Origin: Caecitellus pseudoparvulus | Lineage: Eukaryota; Bigyra: Bicosoecida | Length of the DNA: 64,000 bases | Direction: 5' to 3' | NCBI GenBank assembly: GCA_965644315.1 | Contig: CBFFRQ010000089.1 | Span: 558,001 to 622,000 of the forward strand | Shown here: piece by piece, positions 36,194-46,460 of the stretch | How positions within the stretch are numbered: position 1 is the first letter of the stretch | How the letters are laid out: every line of letters starts with the position of its first letter | Notes under the pieces: generated by a model | Told to the model about the DNA's origin: nothing | The model's input: the letters and a program-made list of their open reading frames with translations, nothing else | Databases searched by the model: none | Made by a program: the position numbers and the translations under genes

Positions 36194-36662
36194 GTTCCTG
36201 GGTGGATACAGAATGCTGCTCAGGTGGACTGTAGCGGGCAGCTGGGTCGGTGTCAGGCGACGATGGTGCACGCTTGCGACGAGGCCAGAAGCACCTGCAC
36301 TCGACTGCGCAGAGTCTTGCGAGACCTTCACCGTGCAATGGTATAGTGAATTGATGTTCGGGAAATGATTCCGTCAGGGAAGTTGGATTGTGTTTGCAGG
36401 CCGGCCGGGTTCAGTCACCCCGGCGAGGGATGTGCATTGCAGAGTTTCGCGCTGAAACGCCATGTAGCTCGACCAAGCCAGTTCCCCACCGCAAACACAT
36501 GTGGAATGTAAAGACTTCAACTGATTTTCGATGAACTTGGTGATGCAGCTTTGCATCGACCATCTTTCCAGACGGCGCTTGTGGTCTGCATTTCGCCCTC
36601 CCCGGCTTGCCTTGTCCAACCACACCACACGTCCTCGTCCCTGGACGTTGTAGAGGGCTGCC
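36194..36662. other. 469-base divergent promoter region
   Basis: Lies between the secreted peroxidase fusion (-) and the secreted GH31 enzyme (+). Open frames here have no supported protein features. No copy of the GTGCGGAAWTTG motif was seen. Confidence 0.4.
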
Positions 36663-38954
36663 ATGTTGCGCTCACTTGTCTTTCTCGGGGCGATCTGCGC
36701 AGTGCAGAGTGTGCGTGTACAGCTGGGCATGTTCAACGTGTCCATTGGGGCTGGCCTGACGCTGAAAGTCTTGCATGCCGAGAGCGGCGCAGTGCTGTTT
36801 GCAAGCACAGGCGGATCTTTCCTCAGGGCAGTCCACGAAGACGTGCACTTCCAGCAGTCAGGGGGGATATTCAACGTGAACCGCAGTGTCACTGCCATCT
36901 GCAGTGCAGGCAATGGCACCTTCTCTTCACCCTCTGCAAGTGTCCTCTCTGGCTCGTTGACAATGTGTGGGGAAGCACGTGTGGACGTCACGTTCACTGC
37001 CACCTCCGTGCAAGACCCCCACGACGGGCAGCAGTTGCCCCTGCTTGACATTGATGTGGAAATCGCCAGTTCTGGGCCCGCAGGTTTCAATGCTCTGACG
37101 ATGGTGAGCGACATGGCCCCTGGCGTGGGCGTGTTTGGGCTGGGCGAGCAGTACACCTTGTTCAACCAACGGGGCAGCGCCTTTGATGTCATCGCACGGG
37201 AACAAGGTGTGGGGCGCGGCTTGGAGCCAGTCTCTGCCTACCTCGACTTGCTGCGCCCTGGCTCTGCGGGTGACACCTACACCACGTACACGTCCGTACC
37301 GCAGTGGGTTCGCTCAGACGGCCAGGGGCTTTTCCTGGCGGACACAGCCTTTGCACACGTCGATTTCACAGGAGCTTCGACGGCAAACGTCACTGTCAGT
37401 GGGCCCCGTCTTCAGGCTCGAGTGACTGCTGCTTTGGACGTCCCCGGGCAGGTGCAAGCCTACACGGCTTGGGCGGGACGGCAAGCCCCGCTGCCAGCGT
37501 GGGTGGGCGCTGGCGCCGTTGTGGGGCTGCAAGGCGGAGATGCCGCTGTGCGAGGGAACGTCACACAGTTCCTGGACTTTGTAGCGGCGGGCCTCGACAC
37601 GCCATACCCTCCCTCAGGCATAGGCCTCACGGCACCCCTCGCTGGGGCTTGGATGCAGGACTGGTCTGGGCAGCGTGTATTCAAGCTGCCCGACACCCCG
37701 CGCACTGGCCTGTGGTGGAACTGGCAGTATGACCACGTGGAGTACGCTGACTGGCCTGGCACGGTGCAGTGGCTTGCCGCACACGGCGTGCAGACATTGA
37801 GCTACGTGAACCCCATGCTCGCAAATGTTTCTGCACGCGTGCCTGCTCACTACAGCGTGAACTATGCTCAGGTAGCAGCAGACAAAGGCTACTGCGTCCA
37901 CGTTATGGGAGACGGTGGGGTGCCAGAGTGCTGGCGGGGGTACGGTGATTCGCTCCTGCTGGACCTCACGAACCCGGCAGCTGCCGAGTGGTACAAGGAC
38001 ATCATTGTGACAGAAATGCTGAAACCCGCTATGGGAGGGGGCGTTTCTGGGTGGATGGCAGACTTTGGCGAAGCATGGCCGTACAATGCCGTCACCAGCT
38101 CAGGGGAAGCGCTGCCGGCAGACCTGCACAACGCATACCCTGTGATGTGGGCTGAGCTGAACAAGCGAGCCGTGGAAGAAGCAGGGCTGTCAGGGCATGT
38201 GGCCTTCTTTTCTAGGTCCGCGTCGCAGCGGGGCCCCTCCGCCTCACCCTTGTACTGGATGGGAGACCAGATGGTCACTTTCGACGACTACGACGGCATG
38301 CAGACAGCGGTGGTCGCGATGCTGTCGTCAGGCCTCTCAGGGTTTGCGCTCACCCACAGTGACATTGGGGGCTACGTCTCGACGTTCTTCCCCCCCTTCC
38401 TGAACATCGTCCGCACACAGGAGGTGCAGTTGAGGTGGTCAGAGCTGGGAGCCTTCCAGGCCATGTACCGCTCCCACTTGGGCACACAGCCAGAGCACTG
38501 TGTGCAATCATACACAAACAATGCCACCATGCGTCAGTTTTTGCGCATGGCCAGGCTCTTCCGTGCTCTCGCTCCGATTCGACAGGCGTGCATGAAGGAG
38601 CACGTTGCTACGGGTGCGCCAATTGCACGGCCCATGTTCTGGCACTTTCCCGCGACGGGGTTCTCCTGGAGCCACGCGGAAGAACTCAAGCAGCAGTTCA
38701 TGTTTGGCGAGCACCTCTTGGTCGCCCCTGTTCTCACAGCAAACGTGACGAGTCGCAGCGTCTGGCTGCCGCCAGCAACAGCGTGGGTCCACGTGTGGAG
38801 CGCCCGGGTCGTGCAAGGCACAGGCGACTTCGTCGAAGTGCAAGCCCCCATCGGGGAGCCGCCTCTCTTTTTCCGCGACGACGTACCTGCCGGGCGCAGT
38901 GCTGGCGCGTCGTTGGTGCTCCGTCTCCAACATGAGGGGCTGCTGCCGGCGTGA
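36663..38954 (+). CDS. GH31 alpha-glycosidase, sulfoquinovosidase (YihQ)-like, secreted
   Basis: Retaining alpha-glycosidase of family GH31, 763 residues, with a signal peptide (MLRSLVFLGAICAVQS) that targets the secretory path, lysosome or vacuole. The nucleophile is Asp467 in GWMADFGE and the likely acid/base is Asp535 in GDQ; HSDIGGY follows. The motifs QDWSGQR and LWWNW near residue 335-355, the GDQ acid/base context and LVDLTNP-like spacing resemble the sulfoquinovosidase branch (E. coli YihQ), which releases sulfoquinovose from sulfolipid headgroups. The Arg that binds the sulfonate in YihQ is not unambiguously aligned, so the substrate is inferred; a general alpha-glucosidase remains possible. 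No intron is present. It shares a divergent promoter region with the peroxidase fusion gene. Confidence 0.87.
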   Translation: MLRSLVFLGAICAVQSVRVQLGMFNVSIGAGLTLKVLHAESGAVLFASTGGSFLRAVHEDVHFQQSGGIFNVNRSVTAICSAGNGTFSSPSASVLSGSLTMCGEARVDVTFTATSVQDPHDGQQLPLLDIDVEIASSGPAGFNALTMVSDMAPGVGVFGLGEQYTLFNQRGSAFDVIAREQGVGRGLEPVSAYLDLLRPGSAGDTYTTYTSVPQWVRSDGQGLFLADTAFAHVDFTGASTANVTVSGPRLQARVTAALDVPGQVQAYTAWAGRQAPLPAWVGAGAVVGLQGGDAAVRGNVTQFLDFVAAGLDTPYPPSGIGLTAPLAGAWMQDWSGQRVFKLPDTPRTGLWWNWQYDHVEYADWPGTVQWLAAHGVQTLSYVNPMLANVSARVPAHYSVNYAQVAADKGYCVHVMGDGGVPECWRGYGDSLLLDLTNPAAAEWYKDIIVTEMLKPAMGGGVSGWMADFGEAWPYNAVTSSGEALPADLHNAYPVMWAELNKRAVEEAGLSGHVAFFSRSASQRGPSASPLYWMGDQMVTFDDYDGMQTAVVAMLSSGLSGFALTHSDIGGYVSTFFPPFLNIVRTQEVQLRWSELGAFQAMYRSHLGTQPEHCVQSYTNNATMRQFLRMARLFRALAPIRQACMKEHVATGAPIARPMFWHFPATGFSWSHAEELKQQFMFGEHLLVAPVLTANVTSRSVWLPPATAWVHVWSARVVQGTGDFVEVQAPIGEPPLFFRDDVPAGRSAGASLVLRLQHEGLLPA

Positions 38955-39209
38955 GCCAGGCGGCAAACGTTGTGAAGGGGGGTCCCGGCTGCAAGCCAAA
39001 CTGACACAGAGCGCAAAATTAATTCACACACTATCCCACCACCGCTCCCGCTGGGTTGTGTTGGTGGAGTGGGCAGCCCAGTGTGTTCTACACGGACTGT
39101 GCAGGGGACAGGCGGTGGTGCTGCTGTGGCGTGCATATTCCGCTGTGTTGCAGCTTGGAGGCGCTTTCACGGGGCCGCGAAGGGTCGGCGCCTCTGCTGA
39201 CTGGGCAGG

Positions 39210-40530
39210 ATGAACCAAGATGAACTCATTTGGGAGATAATTTACTATGGGCAGTGCTCCTTCAAGGCAAAGTGCGTGTTGGCGCTCATGCCCTGTCAAA
39301 CTGTGCACCCCGGAACACGCAGCCGCAACTTTGCGCCCCTTCCAGGCTGCCGGAAGGCGAAACCTTCTGTCGAAACCCATACAATGTGACAGGACAGTGC
39401 AATAGGTCAGCATGCCCGCTGGCCAACAGTCGATATGCCACTCTTCGCGAGGATGGAGGTGTGTAGTGGCTGGTGCCGGCGCCGCAATTCCGCACTTGCT
39501 GCACGTTGGGTGTCTGCTCTCTTCAGGCCGCATTTACCTCTACGTCAAGACCCCGGAGAGGGCGCACACGCCAAAGTTTCTGTGGGAGCGCATCAAGCTC
39601 AGCAAGAACTACACAAAGGCCCTGGAGCAGGTGGACAAGGAGCTGGCGTACTTCCCCAAGTTCCTTGTCCACCGCAACAAGCAACGCTTGACAAAAATCT
39701 ACCAGTACCTCGTCCGCTCACGAAAGTTGAGCAAGAAGGTCAAGCCCAAGCTTGTGCATGTGAACCCTAAGGTTGCTCGCCGAGAGCGGAAGCGGGAGGC
39801 AAAGGCTCTCAAGGCTGCCAAGTTGGAGCGTAGCATCGAGACTGAGCTTCTGGAGCGGCTCAAGTCTGACATGTACGGAGACATTTACAACTTCCCTTCT
39901 GCATCTTTCAACGAGGCTCTGGATGAGGCGGAGGGCGAGGAGGAAGGAGTCGCGGAGAGCGAGGAAGAAGAGGATGAGGAGGAGCCTGAGCGAGAGTTCG
40001 TCGAGGTGCGTGTTTGTGTCGGTGCCCGTGCCTTTCGTTCAAAGGATGATCTCCTGTGGTTTTGAATGTTAACAAACTTGAAAACAACCTTGTACTGAGT
40101 TTCTGACGAACGTTGCCTTTTCGGCAAAGTGCCTCTTGCTGAGTGCGACTTGTGAACGACTTTGCATTCATCCTGAACTCTGTCCCCGCAGGACTTTGAA
40201 TGGGAGGAAGAGGACGATGAAGAGGAGGACATGGAGGACATGTCCACCAACTTGGGCGGGCTGGGGGCATCAGCTGGGGGTGCTGCCCTGGGCGGCTCAG
40301 TCTTCGACGCTGTGGGTGGAGCCAAGCGAGGGCGAGACACACCAAAGAAGAGCGTGTCGTTCGGGGAGAGTGCTGCGGCAGGCGCGGGTGGCAGTGAAGA
40401 CACCGCCACACAGCAGCCTGCAGGGTCGGCTAAGCGCAGACGGAGGCGCAAGCACATTTCGCTGGGCGCCCCGGAGCCCGTTGTGGAGGTCGAGTACGAG
40501 GCGGAAGAAGACCGTGCTCTGGCCAAGTAG
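39210..40530 (+). CDS. MAK16: Ribosome biogenesis protein MAK16, four exons
   Basis: Nucleolar factor of early 60S pre-ribosomes (the RPF1-MAK16-NSA1-RRP1 module). Exons 39210-39271, 39346-39458, 39527-40005 and 40192-40530 join in frame to 330 residues. The conserved N-terminus [10 protein letters not shown]...CSFKAK, the cysteine cluster [41 protein letters not shown], and [16 protein letters not shown] are all restored by the splices. The C-terminal third is acidic, then basic ([10 protein letters not shown]), and ends near VEYEAEED, as in other MAK16 proteins. Intron 2 (68 bases) contains CAATTCCGCAC, the reverse complement of the recurrent motif. Donors are GTGCGT, GTGTGT and GTGCGT. The convergent neighbour ends 134 bases downstream. 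Confidence 0.95.
39485..39495 (-). promoter_or_regulatory. GTGCGGAATTG motif in MAK16 intron 2
   Basis: Intronic copy, antisense to MAK16. Confidence 0.3.
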
Positions 40531-40664
40531 TGGTTCGGGTGGTCAAGCCCGTCGTGGTGGTCATGTAATGTTTGTTTTCATCAGGCCTGCTTGTACATGC
40601 GGTGTGCAGCTCCGGGGCATGCACCCAGCTCCGGCGCAGCTTTTCAATGAATGTTGTTTGCATT

Positions 40665-41394
40665 TCAGCGGGCCTCCGATTCCGACATCAACGCTTCCAC
40701 CGTCCCTGGCTCACTCTGCACACGCAAAGCGCTCTTCTGCTTCATGAAACGTGGGACAAAGTCGTGCTTGTACCCTTGCATCCAAGGCAATAGAGGCCTG
40801 CCATTCGGGATGGACCCTCGAATGCGCATGCGCCCGCGCTCCATGCCCCAGTACATGCCCATGGAGAAGAAGCACAGTGCAGAGGCGGCAGCAACCGTGG
40901 ACACCTTGGTGTACCGGAAGTAGTTGTTGGACACTAAGGACAGGAGCGAGCCGAGGTGTGGAAGCACGCACGCCAAACGCCGGTCCAGGCACGAAAGTAC
41001 TCACAAGCGCCTGCAGCGACGGCATATCCGGCAGCACCCATGACGAACGCCCTGCAGAATTCATAGTCATTCATGAGCGCGACGCGGTTCCGAAAGCAGT
41101 CAGGAACCGCCAGTGGCTGTCACAGTGAGGGAAGAGGGGACGCGTGCTGGTGTGCGGAAATCCAGGGCACTGGCAGCTGGGGGCTCAACATGCAGCCAGG
41201 CTGCTTGACCCAGCACGCACCTCCCAGACAGGCCCAACGGGGAAGTACCGCTGGGCAGATGGCTTGCCAGTCGCCCACTCTGAGAACCTGCGCTTCTGGC
41301 CGACCACTGCATCGTACTGCTGCGCAATGGCCCATTTGTCCTTGAGCTCCTGGTGAGCCTCCTCTTGCTCTTGGATGAGAGCAGGGTCTGCCAT
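40665..41394 (-). CDS. Two-TM-segment protein of 184 aa, three exons, function unknown
   Basis: Exons 41394-41221, 41116-41005 and 40933-40665 join in frame (donors GTGCGT and GTGAGT) to 184 residues starting MADPALIQEQEEAHQELK. The N-terminal 75 residues are charged and probably helical. Two hydrophobic stretches follow, around FVMGAAGYAVAAGA and STVAAASALCFFSMGMYWGM, with a basic segment MERGRMRIRG behind the second, and a soluble tail ends ALMSESEAR. There is no signal peptide. The size and topology would suit a mitochondrial or ER inner-membrane accessory subunit, but I recognise no family. Intron 1 holds a motif copy (41152-41163, antisense). AATGCA directly follows the stop codon. Confidence 0.65.
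41152..41163 (+). promoter_or_regulatory. GTGCGGAAATCC motif in intron 1 of the two-TM gene
   Basis: Intronic copy of the recurrent motif, antisense to the host gene. Confidence 0.3.
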
Positions 41395-41770
41395 GCCGAC
41401 AAGACAACCTTTCTACAAACAAGTGCACCTGGCTGTTGGAGCTGCTGAGCGGGCGGCTACACCTGCTGCCTGGCTTCAGCGGAAATTGAGACTCCGCGGC
41501 AGCCTTGGCTATTGCACTCTGAGCTCAGCAACGACTGCCACGTAGAGAGCAGAGTGCTGTACATGTGGGTGAAGAGTGTGTTGTTTGTTTTGCCTTTGAC
41601 CCCATGAGGCACCTCGGCCTGCCCCTGAAGCATATCCCGCGGCAGTGGCATAATTCAGACTGTCCGCTCCTCACACGGCTCCGCTCTGCAGCACCTGCTA
41701 AGGCGGGCCCTGAGACTCGCTCCTCCGAACGACACCAGAAGACACTTGGACCTCCACTGGGCCGGGAACC
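41395..41770. other. 376-base divergent promoter region
   Basis: Between the two-TM gene (-) and phosphatidylserine synthase (+). Contains CAGCGGAAATTGAG at 41477-41490, a weaker member of the recurrent motif family. No coding frame is supported. Confidence 0.4.
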
Positions 41771-43287
41771 ATGAGTGGCTTTGCCAGCCCCGCACTTGCC
41801 AAGCAAGACCACACACTGGCAGGGGCCATTCGCAGCGACTTGCTGGCGCCGTCGGACATGAAGTACCCTGCCAGCTACGCGCACACGGAGCCGCTCACAA
41901 CTCCGCACACGGTGACTGTTCTGGCCGCAACAGTTGTCTTGCTGTACTACGTGTCATTTTCAGACTCTGAAGCGAACTCCACGGCAAGGAATGTCCAATT
42001 GTGCGTTTCGCGTGTAACTCCAGTGAAGCAAGCTTGCCATGCTCCGTGCCTGGGACGACGACGCTGCGCTCTCTGACACCGCAGGGGTCTCTTGGCATGT
42101 GGGTTCTTCATCACGGTTTTCTGCGCCGAGCACCTGCGCGACACGCTGCTGTTGCGCCCACACCCAGCCTTCTGGCGTTGGGTGCTGGGTTGCGGGCTGC
42201 TTTACGCTGCGGCCATGGCCTTCGCACTGTTCCAGTCCATAGATGATCTGCGGAGCTGGGTGCGATTCCTGGATCCAGATCATATCAGCGGGTCGGATCC
42301 TCTTGCGGAGAAGTCGTGCGTGCAAGCGGCTGCGAACTGTTGGCTTGTCTAGTACGCTCCTCAACCTGTGCTCTCTGGCAGGTACGGAGAAGATTGCTCA
42401 TTCACGTGGGCAAACTTGGTGGGCACTATGGATGAGTTCGTCCTCGCCCATGCACTGGGATGGTACGCAAAGGCTCTCATGTTCAGAGATGTCTGGCTGG
42501 CCCTTGCTGCTTCGTTTCTGTTTGAGATGCTGGAGTACACCTTCGAGTCCTACTTGCCAAACTTCATTGAATGCTGGTGGGATCACCTCTTGCTTGACTT
42601 CCTTGGATGCAATGCCATTGGCCTCGTTGCAGGTCACCTCACCATGCGCTACCTCCAGAGCAAGGAGTACAATTGGGGGGGGATTCGACAAATCAACTCC
42701 GTGTCCGCCGCAGTGCAGCGAAGTGTCGCGCAGTTCACCCCCCATTCTTGGACAGTATTCCAATGGGCAATGTTTACTGATGTTCGGCGCTTCTTGTCCA
42801 TCATTCTCCTTCTCGTAGTCACCATGCAGTGCGAGATGAATGCCTTCTTCCTGAAAGCCCTGCTGTGGATACCGCCTCCCTCTTACGTGAACGTGAGTCC
42901 CCCGTGCCCTTGCTGCGTCACGCTTCTCGCTTCAAGTGCTATGAGTCCCGTCCTTCCTTTTGGCAGGTCCTTCGCTTGGTGCTGTACTGGCTTGTAGGCT
43001 GTGTGGGCTTCAGGGACGCTTACCACTTCCTCAGTGACTCCTCTGTGAAGCGCCTTGGCACTGGAGGCTGGGTCGGGCTTGCCATGGTGTCCTTGGAAAC
43101 CCTTGTCGTGGTTAAGTTTGGGCGTGTGGAGTTTGCCGACAAGCAACTCCCATCGTCAGTAATCTTGACATGGCTCACTGTGCTAGGCATGTTCTTGGGA
43201 GCCAGCGTGTGGTGGTTCACCGTTGGTCTGCCTGCCCGCAAGGCAGCTCTGTCCCCCTCGTCAGACGACAAGGAGCACACAGAGTAG
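41771..43287 (+). CDS. PSS: Base-exchange phosphatidylserine synthase (PTDSS1/2 type), four exons
   Basis: Multi-pass ER enzyme that swaps the headgroup of phosphatidylethanolamine or phosphatidylcholine for serine. Exons 41771-42000, 42085-42315, 42382-42892 and 42967-43287 join in frame to 430 residues. The splices rebuild RPHPAFWRWVLG, SYGEDCSFTW, TMDEFVLAHALGWYAKALMFRD, the active core LPNFIECWWDHLLLDFLGCNAIG, FTPHSWTVFQW and FRDAYHFLSDSSVKRLG. About eight to ten hydrophobic segments are visible. The N-terminal 45 residues are soluble and the C-terminal tail is short and acidic. Donors are GTGCGT, GTGCGT and GTGAGT. AATGCA begins 15 bases after the stop; the convergent RABL6 stop is 21 bases away, so the signals overlap. 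Confidence 0.95.
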
Positions 43288-43301
43288 TCACCAATGCTCC
43301 A

Positions 43302-43309
43302 AATGCATT
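43302..43309. terminator. Shared AATGCATT between PSS and RABL6 stops
   Basis: AATGCATT is its own reverse complement and gives AATGCA to both convergent genes: 15 bases after the PSS stop, and overlapping the last base of the RABL6 stop codon. Candidate bidirectional polyadenylation signal. Confidence 0.35.
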
Positions 43310-46202
43310 CATCGTTTGCTTTTCTTGCCTTTCTTGCTCTTCTTGCCCTTCTTGCCGGCTTTGGACTTCTTGACTTGTTCTGCTTCCAAGTCTGCCTTTG
43401 CCTGAGCCATGGCAGCTGCTATCAGCCCGGGGTCCACAGCAGGTGTGGCATCGGGACTTGCTGCAGCTGCTTGAGCCGCCCCAACAGCACCTTTGATGTT
43501 GCTATTGTCTGCAAATGGGCCTTCACCTTCAGCCATGCCACCTCGCATCTCCCCACCCTCCACCGTGCCCTCCTCATCCTCATCCTCATCGTCAAGGAAG
43601 CCCCCCAAGTCAGCCGATGCACCAGGCACAAAGCTGTCAACGGCATCCTCACCAGAACCAGACGCCTCCGCCCCTGTGCTGGTCTCACCTTCAGCCATGC
43701 CACCTCGCTTCTCCCCACCCTCCACCGTGCCCTCCTCATCCTCATCGTCATCGTCAAGGAAGCCCCCCAAGTCAGCCGATGCACCAGGCACAAAGCTGTC
43801 AACGGCATCCTCACCAGAACCAGACGCCTCCGCCCCTGTGCTGGTCTCACCTTCAGCCATGCCACCTCGCTTCTCCCCACCCTCCACCGTGCCCTCCTCA
43901 TCCTCATCGTCATCGTCAAGGAAGCCCCCCAAGTCAGCCGATGCACCAGGCACAAAGCTGTCAACGGCATCCTCACCAGAACCAGACGCCTCCGCCCCTG
44001 TGCTGGTCTCACCTTCAGCCATGCCACCTCGCTTCTCCCCACCCTCCACCGTGCCCTCCTCATCCTCATCCTCATCGTCAAGGAAGCCCCCCAAGTCAGC
44101 CGATGCACCAGGCACAAAGCTGTCAACGGCATCCTCACCAGAACCAGACGCCTCCGCCCCTGTGCTGGTCTCACCTTCAGCCATGCCACCTCGCTTCTCC
44201 CCACCCTCCACAGTGCCCTCCTCATCCTCATCCTCATCGTCAAGGAAGCCCCCCAAGTCAGCCGATGCACCAGGCACAAAGCTGTCAACGGCATCCTCAC
44301 CAGAACCAGACGCCTCTATCTTCGCACTCGACAACTTGCTATCGGAGGGGATCGGCGTTGCAGGCGATGACATTCCTTCTGCACTGGCCCCGAACATGCT
44401 CCCTATGGCAGCAGTGTTGGCACTCATGGTGTCAGTCGGCGCATCTCCCGCGGACTTGCCCGATTCTTTGGAAGCAGAATCCTCGTGAGCTGTGGCAGTT
44501 GGTTCCATACTCGAAGCACGCGCAGCCCGTGCAGGAGCCAGGGCCGTGCTTTTCGGGGCAGCCTCTTCCTCACTTGAGCTTGCAGAGGTATCTTGGCTGC
44601 TTTTTCGGGATGACGACTTGTGTTTACGCCTGGAGCTCTTCTTCTTCTTCTTCGAGGCAGGCACCGAAGGCTTGGCTGCTGCCTTTACAGCAGCCGTGTC
44701 CTCCTCGTCAGACGAAAAGAAGGAGTCCAGGTCCTGACGACGGCCCGAGGAGAATTCTTCTACACTCTTGACTTGCTTGCCTGACGTTGGTTGCAAGGGC
44801 GCTACGGCGCCGAACATCGTCGTCTGCGGCGGCTCCATTGCAGCATGTTGCTGTTTGCTCTTTCGAGTGGACTTTGCCTTCTTGGCCTTTTTCGACGACT
44901 TGCTCGCGGTGGGGGCTTGTTCAGGCGCACCGACACCTGCGACAGCTTCCAACTCTTGGGCCAAGTCTTTTGGGCTGGCCGAGTCTTCCTCTGCCCTACG
45001 AGCTTGGTCCTCCGCAGCTTGCCTGACGAACTCGTTGGGGGTCCCTTGCGCAGCTACTTCAAGGGTGCCTGGTGGCACTGTAGACTGCACTGGCAGCGAA
45101 GCCATGGCAGGGGAAGGGACGAATGGGTCTCGACTTAGGGGGGCATCAATACTCGAGTCTGGCGATGGTTTTGACGTGGCTGTGAGCCATGCAGTGTAGG
45201 AATCGTAGTCCTGGGCTTCTACGTAAGTTGACACCTCATCCCTGGTGGTGGCCAAGTCCTCCTTCAGCTCCTTCAACTGACGGAGCATGGTGCTGACTTT
45301 GAGCTCCAGGAAGGGCAAATTCAGGTAGTGGTACAGCACCTTCAGCCCGAAACAGTTCTTCAAGGAGCACTCAAAAGCCTGGGCGCGGCGACCGCCCATT
45401 GGACGGGCACGAGCACGGCAAGCCTCCGATGCCAGGTCCTCGGCTGCATGCAGAGGTACCTTCCGCTGGCTGTCCGGCAGGTCGCGCTTGTTCCCAAGGA
45501 TAAGCACCGGCAAGTCAGTGGGCACGGTCAACAGCCCAGCACGTACGTACTCCAACGACTCTGGCTGGGAGACGTCATACACGAACATGACTCCGTGAGC
45601 GCCACTGTAGACGTCCACATTATCGGCTACACAGGCCGCAACAGCATGCGCCCCGGGGGCTGCAGCAGAACCACTGCCAGGCAAGCCCGCAGGCATGTCG
45701 TCGGCCACGATGGGCATAGGCGCATCCTCCTCATCCTCTGGGAGTCGATCAACGACATCCCAGACGTCGACGTTGATGATGTCTGTCGATGTCTTGTAGC
45801 TCCAGTTGATATTGGCAGTGTCGATCTCTCGAGTGGGTGTGTAGTGTGGGTCGAAGGCTTCACCTCGCAGCCTGCGCACCAGCATGCTCTTGCCGACACC
45901 CCTTGCCCCTCGCACGACGATTTTCACTGTGTTGCAGAAAGGGCAGAAGCAGTGTACGAATGAAAGCATGCAGCACACGTTGGATACTGCAAAAGGCCGC
46001 CCCCCGTCGCAGAATCCAAGCCCAAACGTCGTGGGTGTGAAGTGCACTGCACCTACGATTCGCATGCTTCACGCCACTCACTGTTGTACGAGGCTCCTTT
46101 CCGCATTTTCTGCTGAAGTGCTGGATCGGAAACAGCCTTTACAGGCCTGGCTGTGCTACCGCGCCGGAGGCGGCCAGCCAGAGTGGACCTCTCATTGCCC
46201 AT
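43309..46202 (-). CDS. RABL6: RABL6/RBEL1-like Ras-type GTPase with a tandem-repeat acidic tail, two exons
   Basis: An atypical small GTPase with a long tail. Exons 46202-46082 and 45926-43309 join in frame to 912 residues; the junction makes ALQQKMRKGASYN-MKIVVRG, which matches the RABL6 N-terminus. The P-loop GARGVGKS is at 47-54, WSYKT...DVWDVVD replaces the usual switch II DxxG as in RABL6, and NKRD is the G4 motif. After the G domain comes a coiled region (LRQLKELKEDLATTRDEV), then low-complexity Lys/Ser stretches and five copies of a 54-residue unit containing SFVPGASADLGGFLDD. The tail ends in a Lys/Gly/Ser-rich basic segment. An alternative unspliced start at 46065 gives a poor N-terminus. 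The acidic repeat tail is longer than in animal RABL6. Confidence 0.9.
43525..44314. repeat. 162-bp minisatellite, about 4.9 copies, within RABL6
   Basis: Units start at an AGCCATGCCA landmark at 43531, 43693, 43855, 44017 and 44179, exactly 162 bases apart, and are nearly identical, differing at a few bases that change Glu to Asp or are silent. The period is a multiple of three, so each unit encodes 54 residues. High identity implies recent expansion or homogenisation. Confidence 0.95.
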
Positions 46203-46460
46203 GGCGCTGGTGTCTGCGCTGGAGCCTGGCAAACGTCCTTGCTCTCCAAGCAGACTGCCCTCGGTCAATCTGCACAGTGCAAGGAGCGAAGCCTGCGGCA
46301 CCGCTTGCACATGAGAGAGGGCTGCTCTGCTGCTACTGAGGCTGGCACAATATGATTGTGCAGCGTTCATGTGAGGGGTTGCTCTGGTGTCGTCTTGGAT
46401 ACTGCCAAGCAATGCATTGTTTTGAACAGCAAGCCTGAGCAACAATGACACTTACAAGCG

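Noticed and set aside
36374-37192. 272-residue minus-strand frame over the GH31 start
   Set aside because: Antisense to a clear GH31 signal peptide and N-terminal domain, no family resemblance.
36663-38954. Bacterial contamination as the source of the GH31 gene
   Set aside because: It sits between intron-containing eukaryotic genes in continuous sequence with similar composition; horizontal origin remains possible but contamination does not fit.
43525-44314. CRISPR-like regular repeats
   Set aside because: The period is 162 bases with no unique spacers, and the array is in frame within a coding exon.
43294-44771. Long open frames of 290-420 residues on both strands over the RABL6 repeat
   Set aside because: They exist because a 162-base period, divisible by three, keeps every frame open if one copy is open. 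Their proteins are repetitive Pro/Ser/His/Arg strings without family features, while the RABL6 frame continues a true GTPase.
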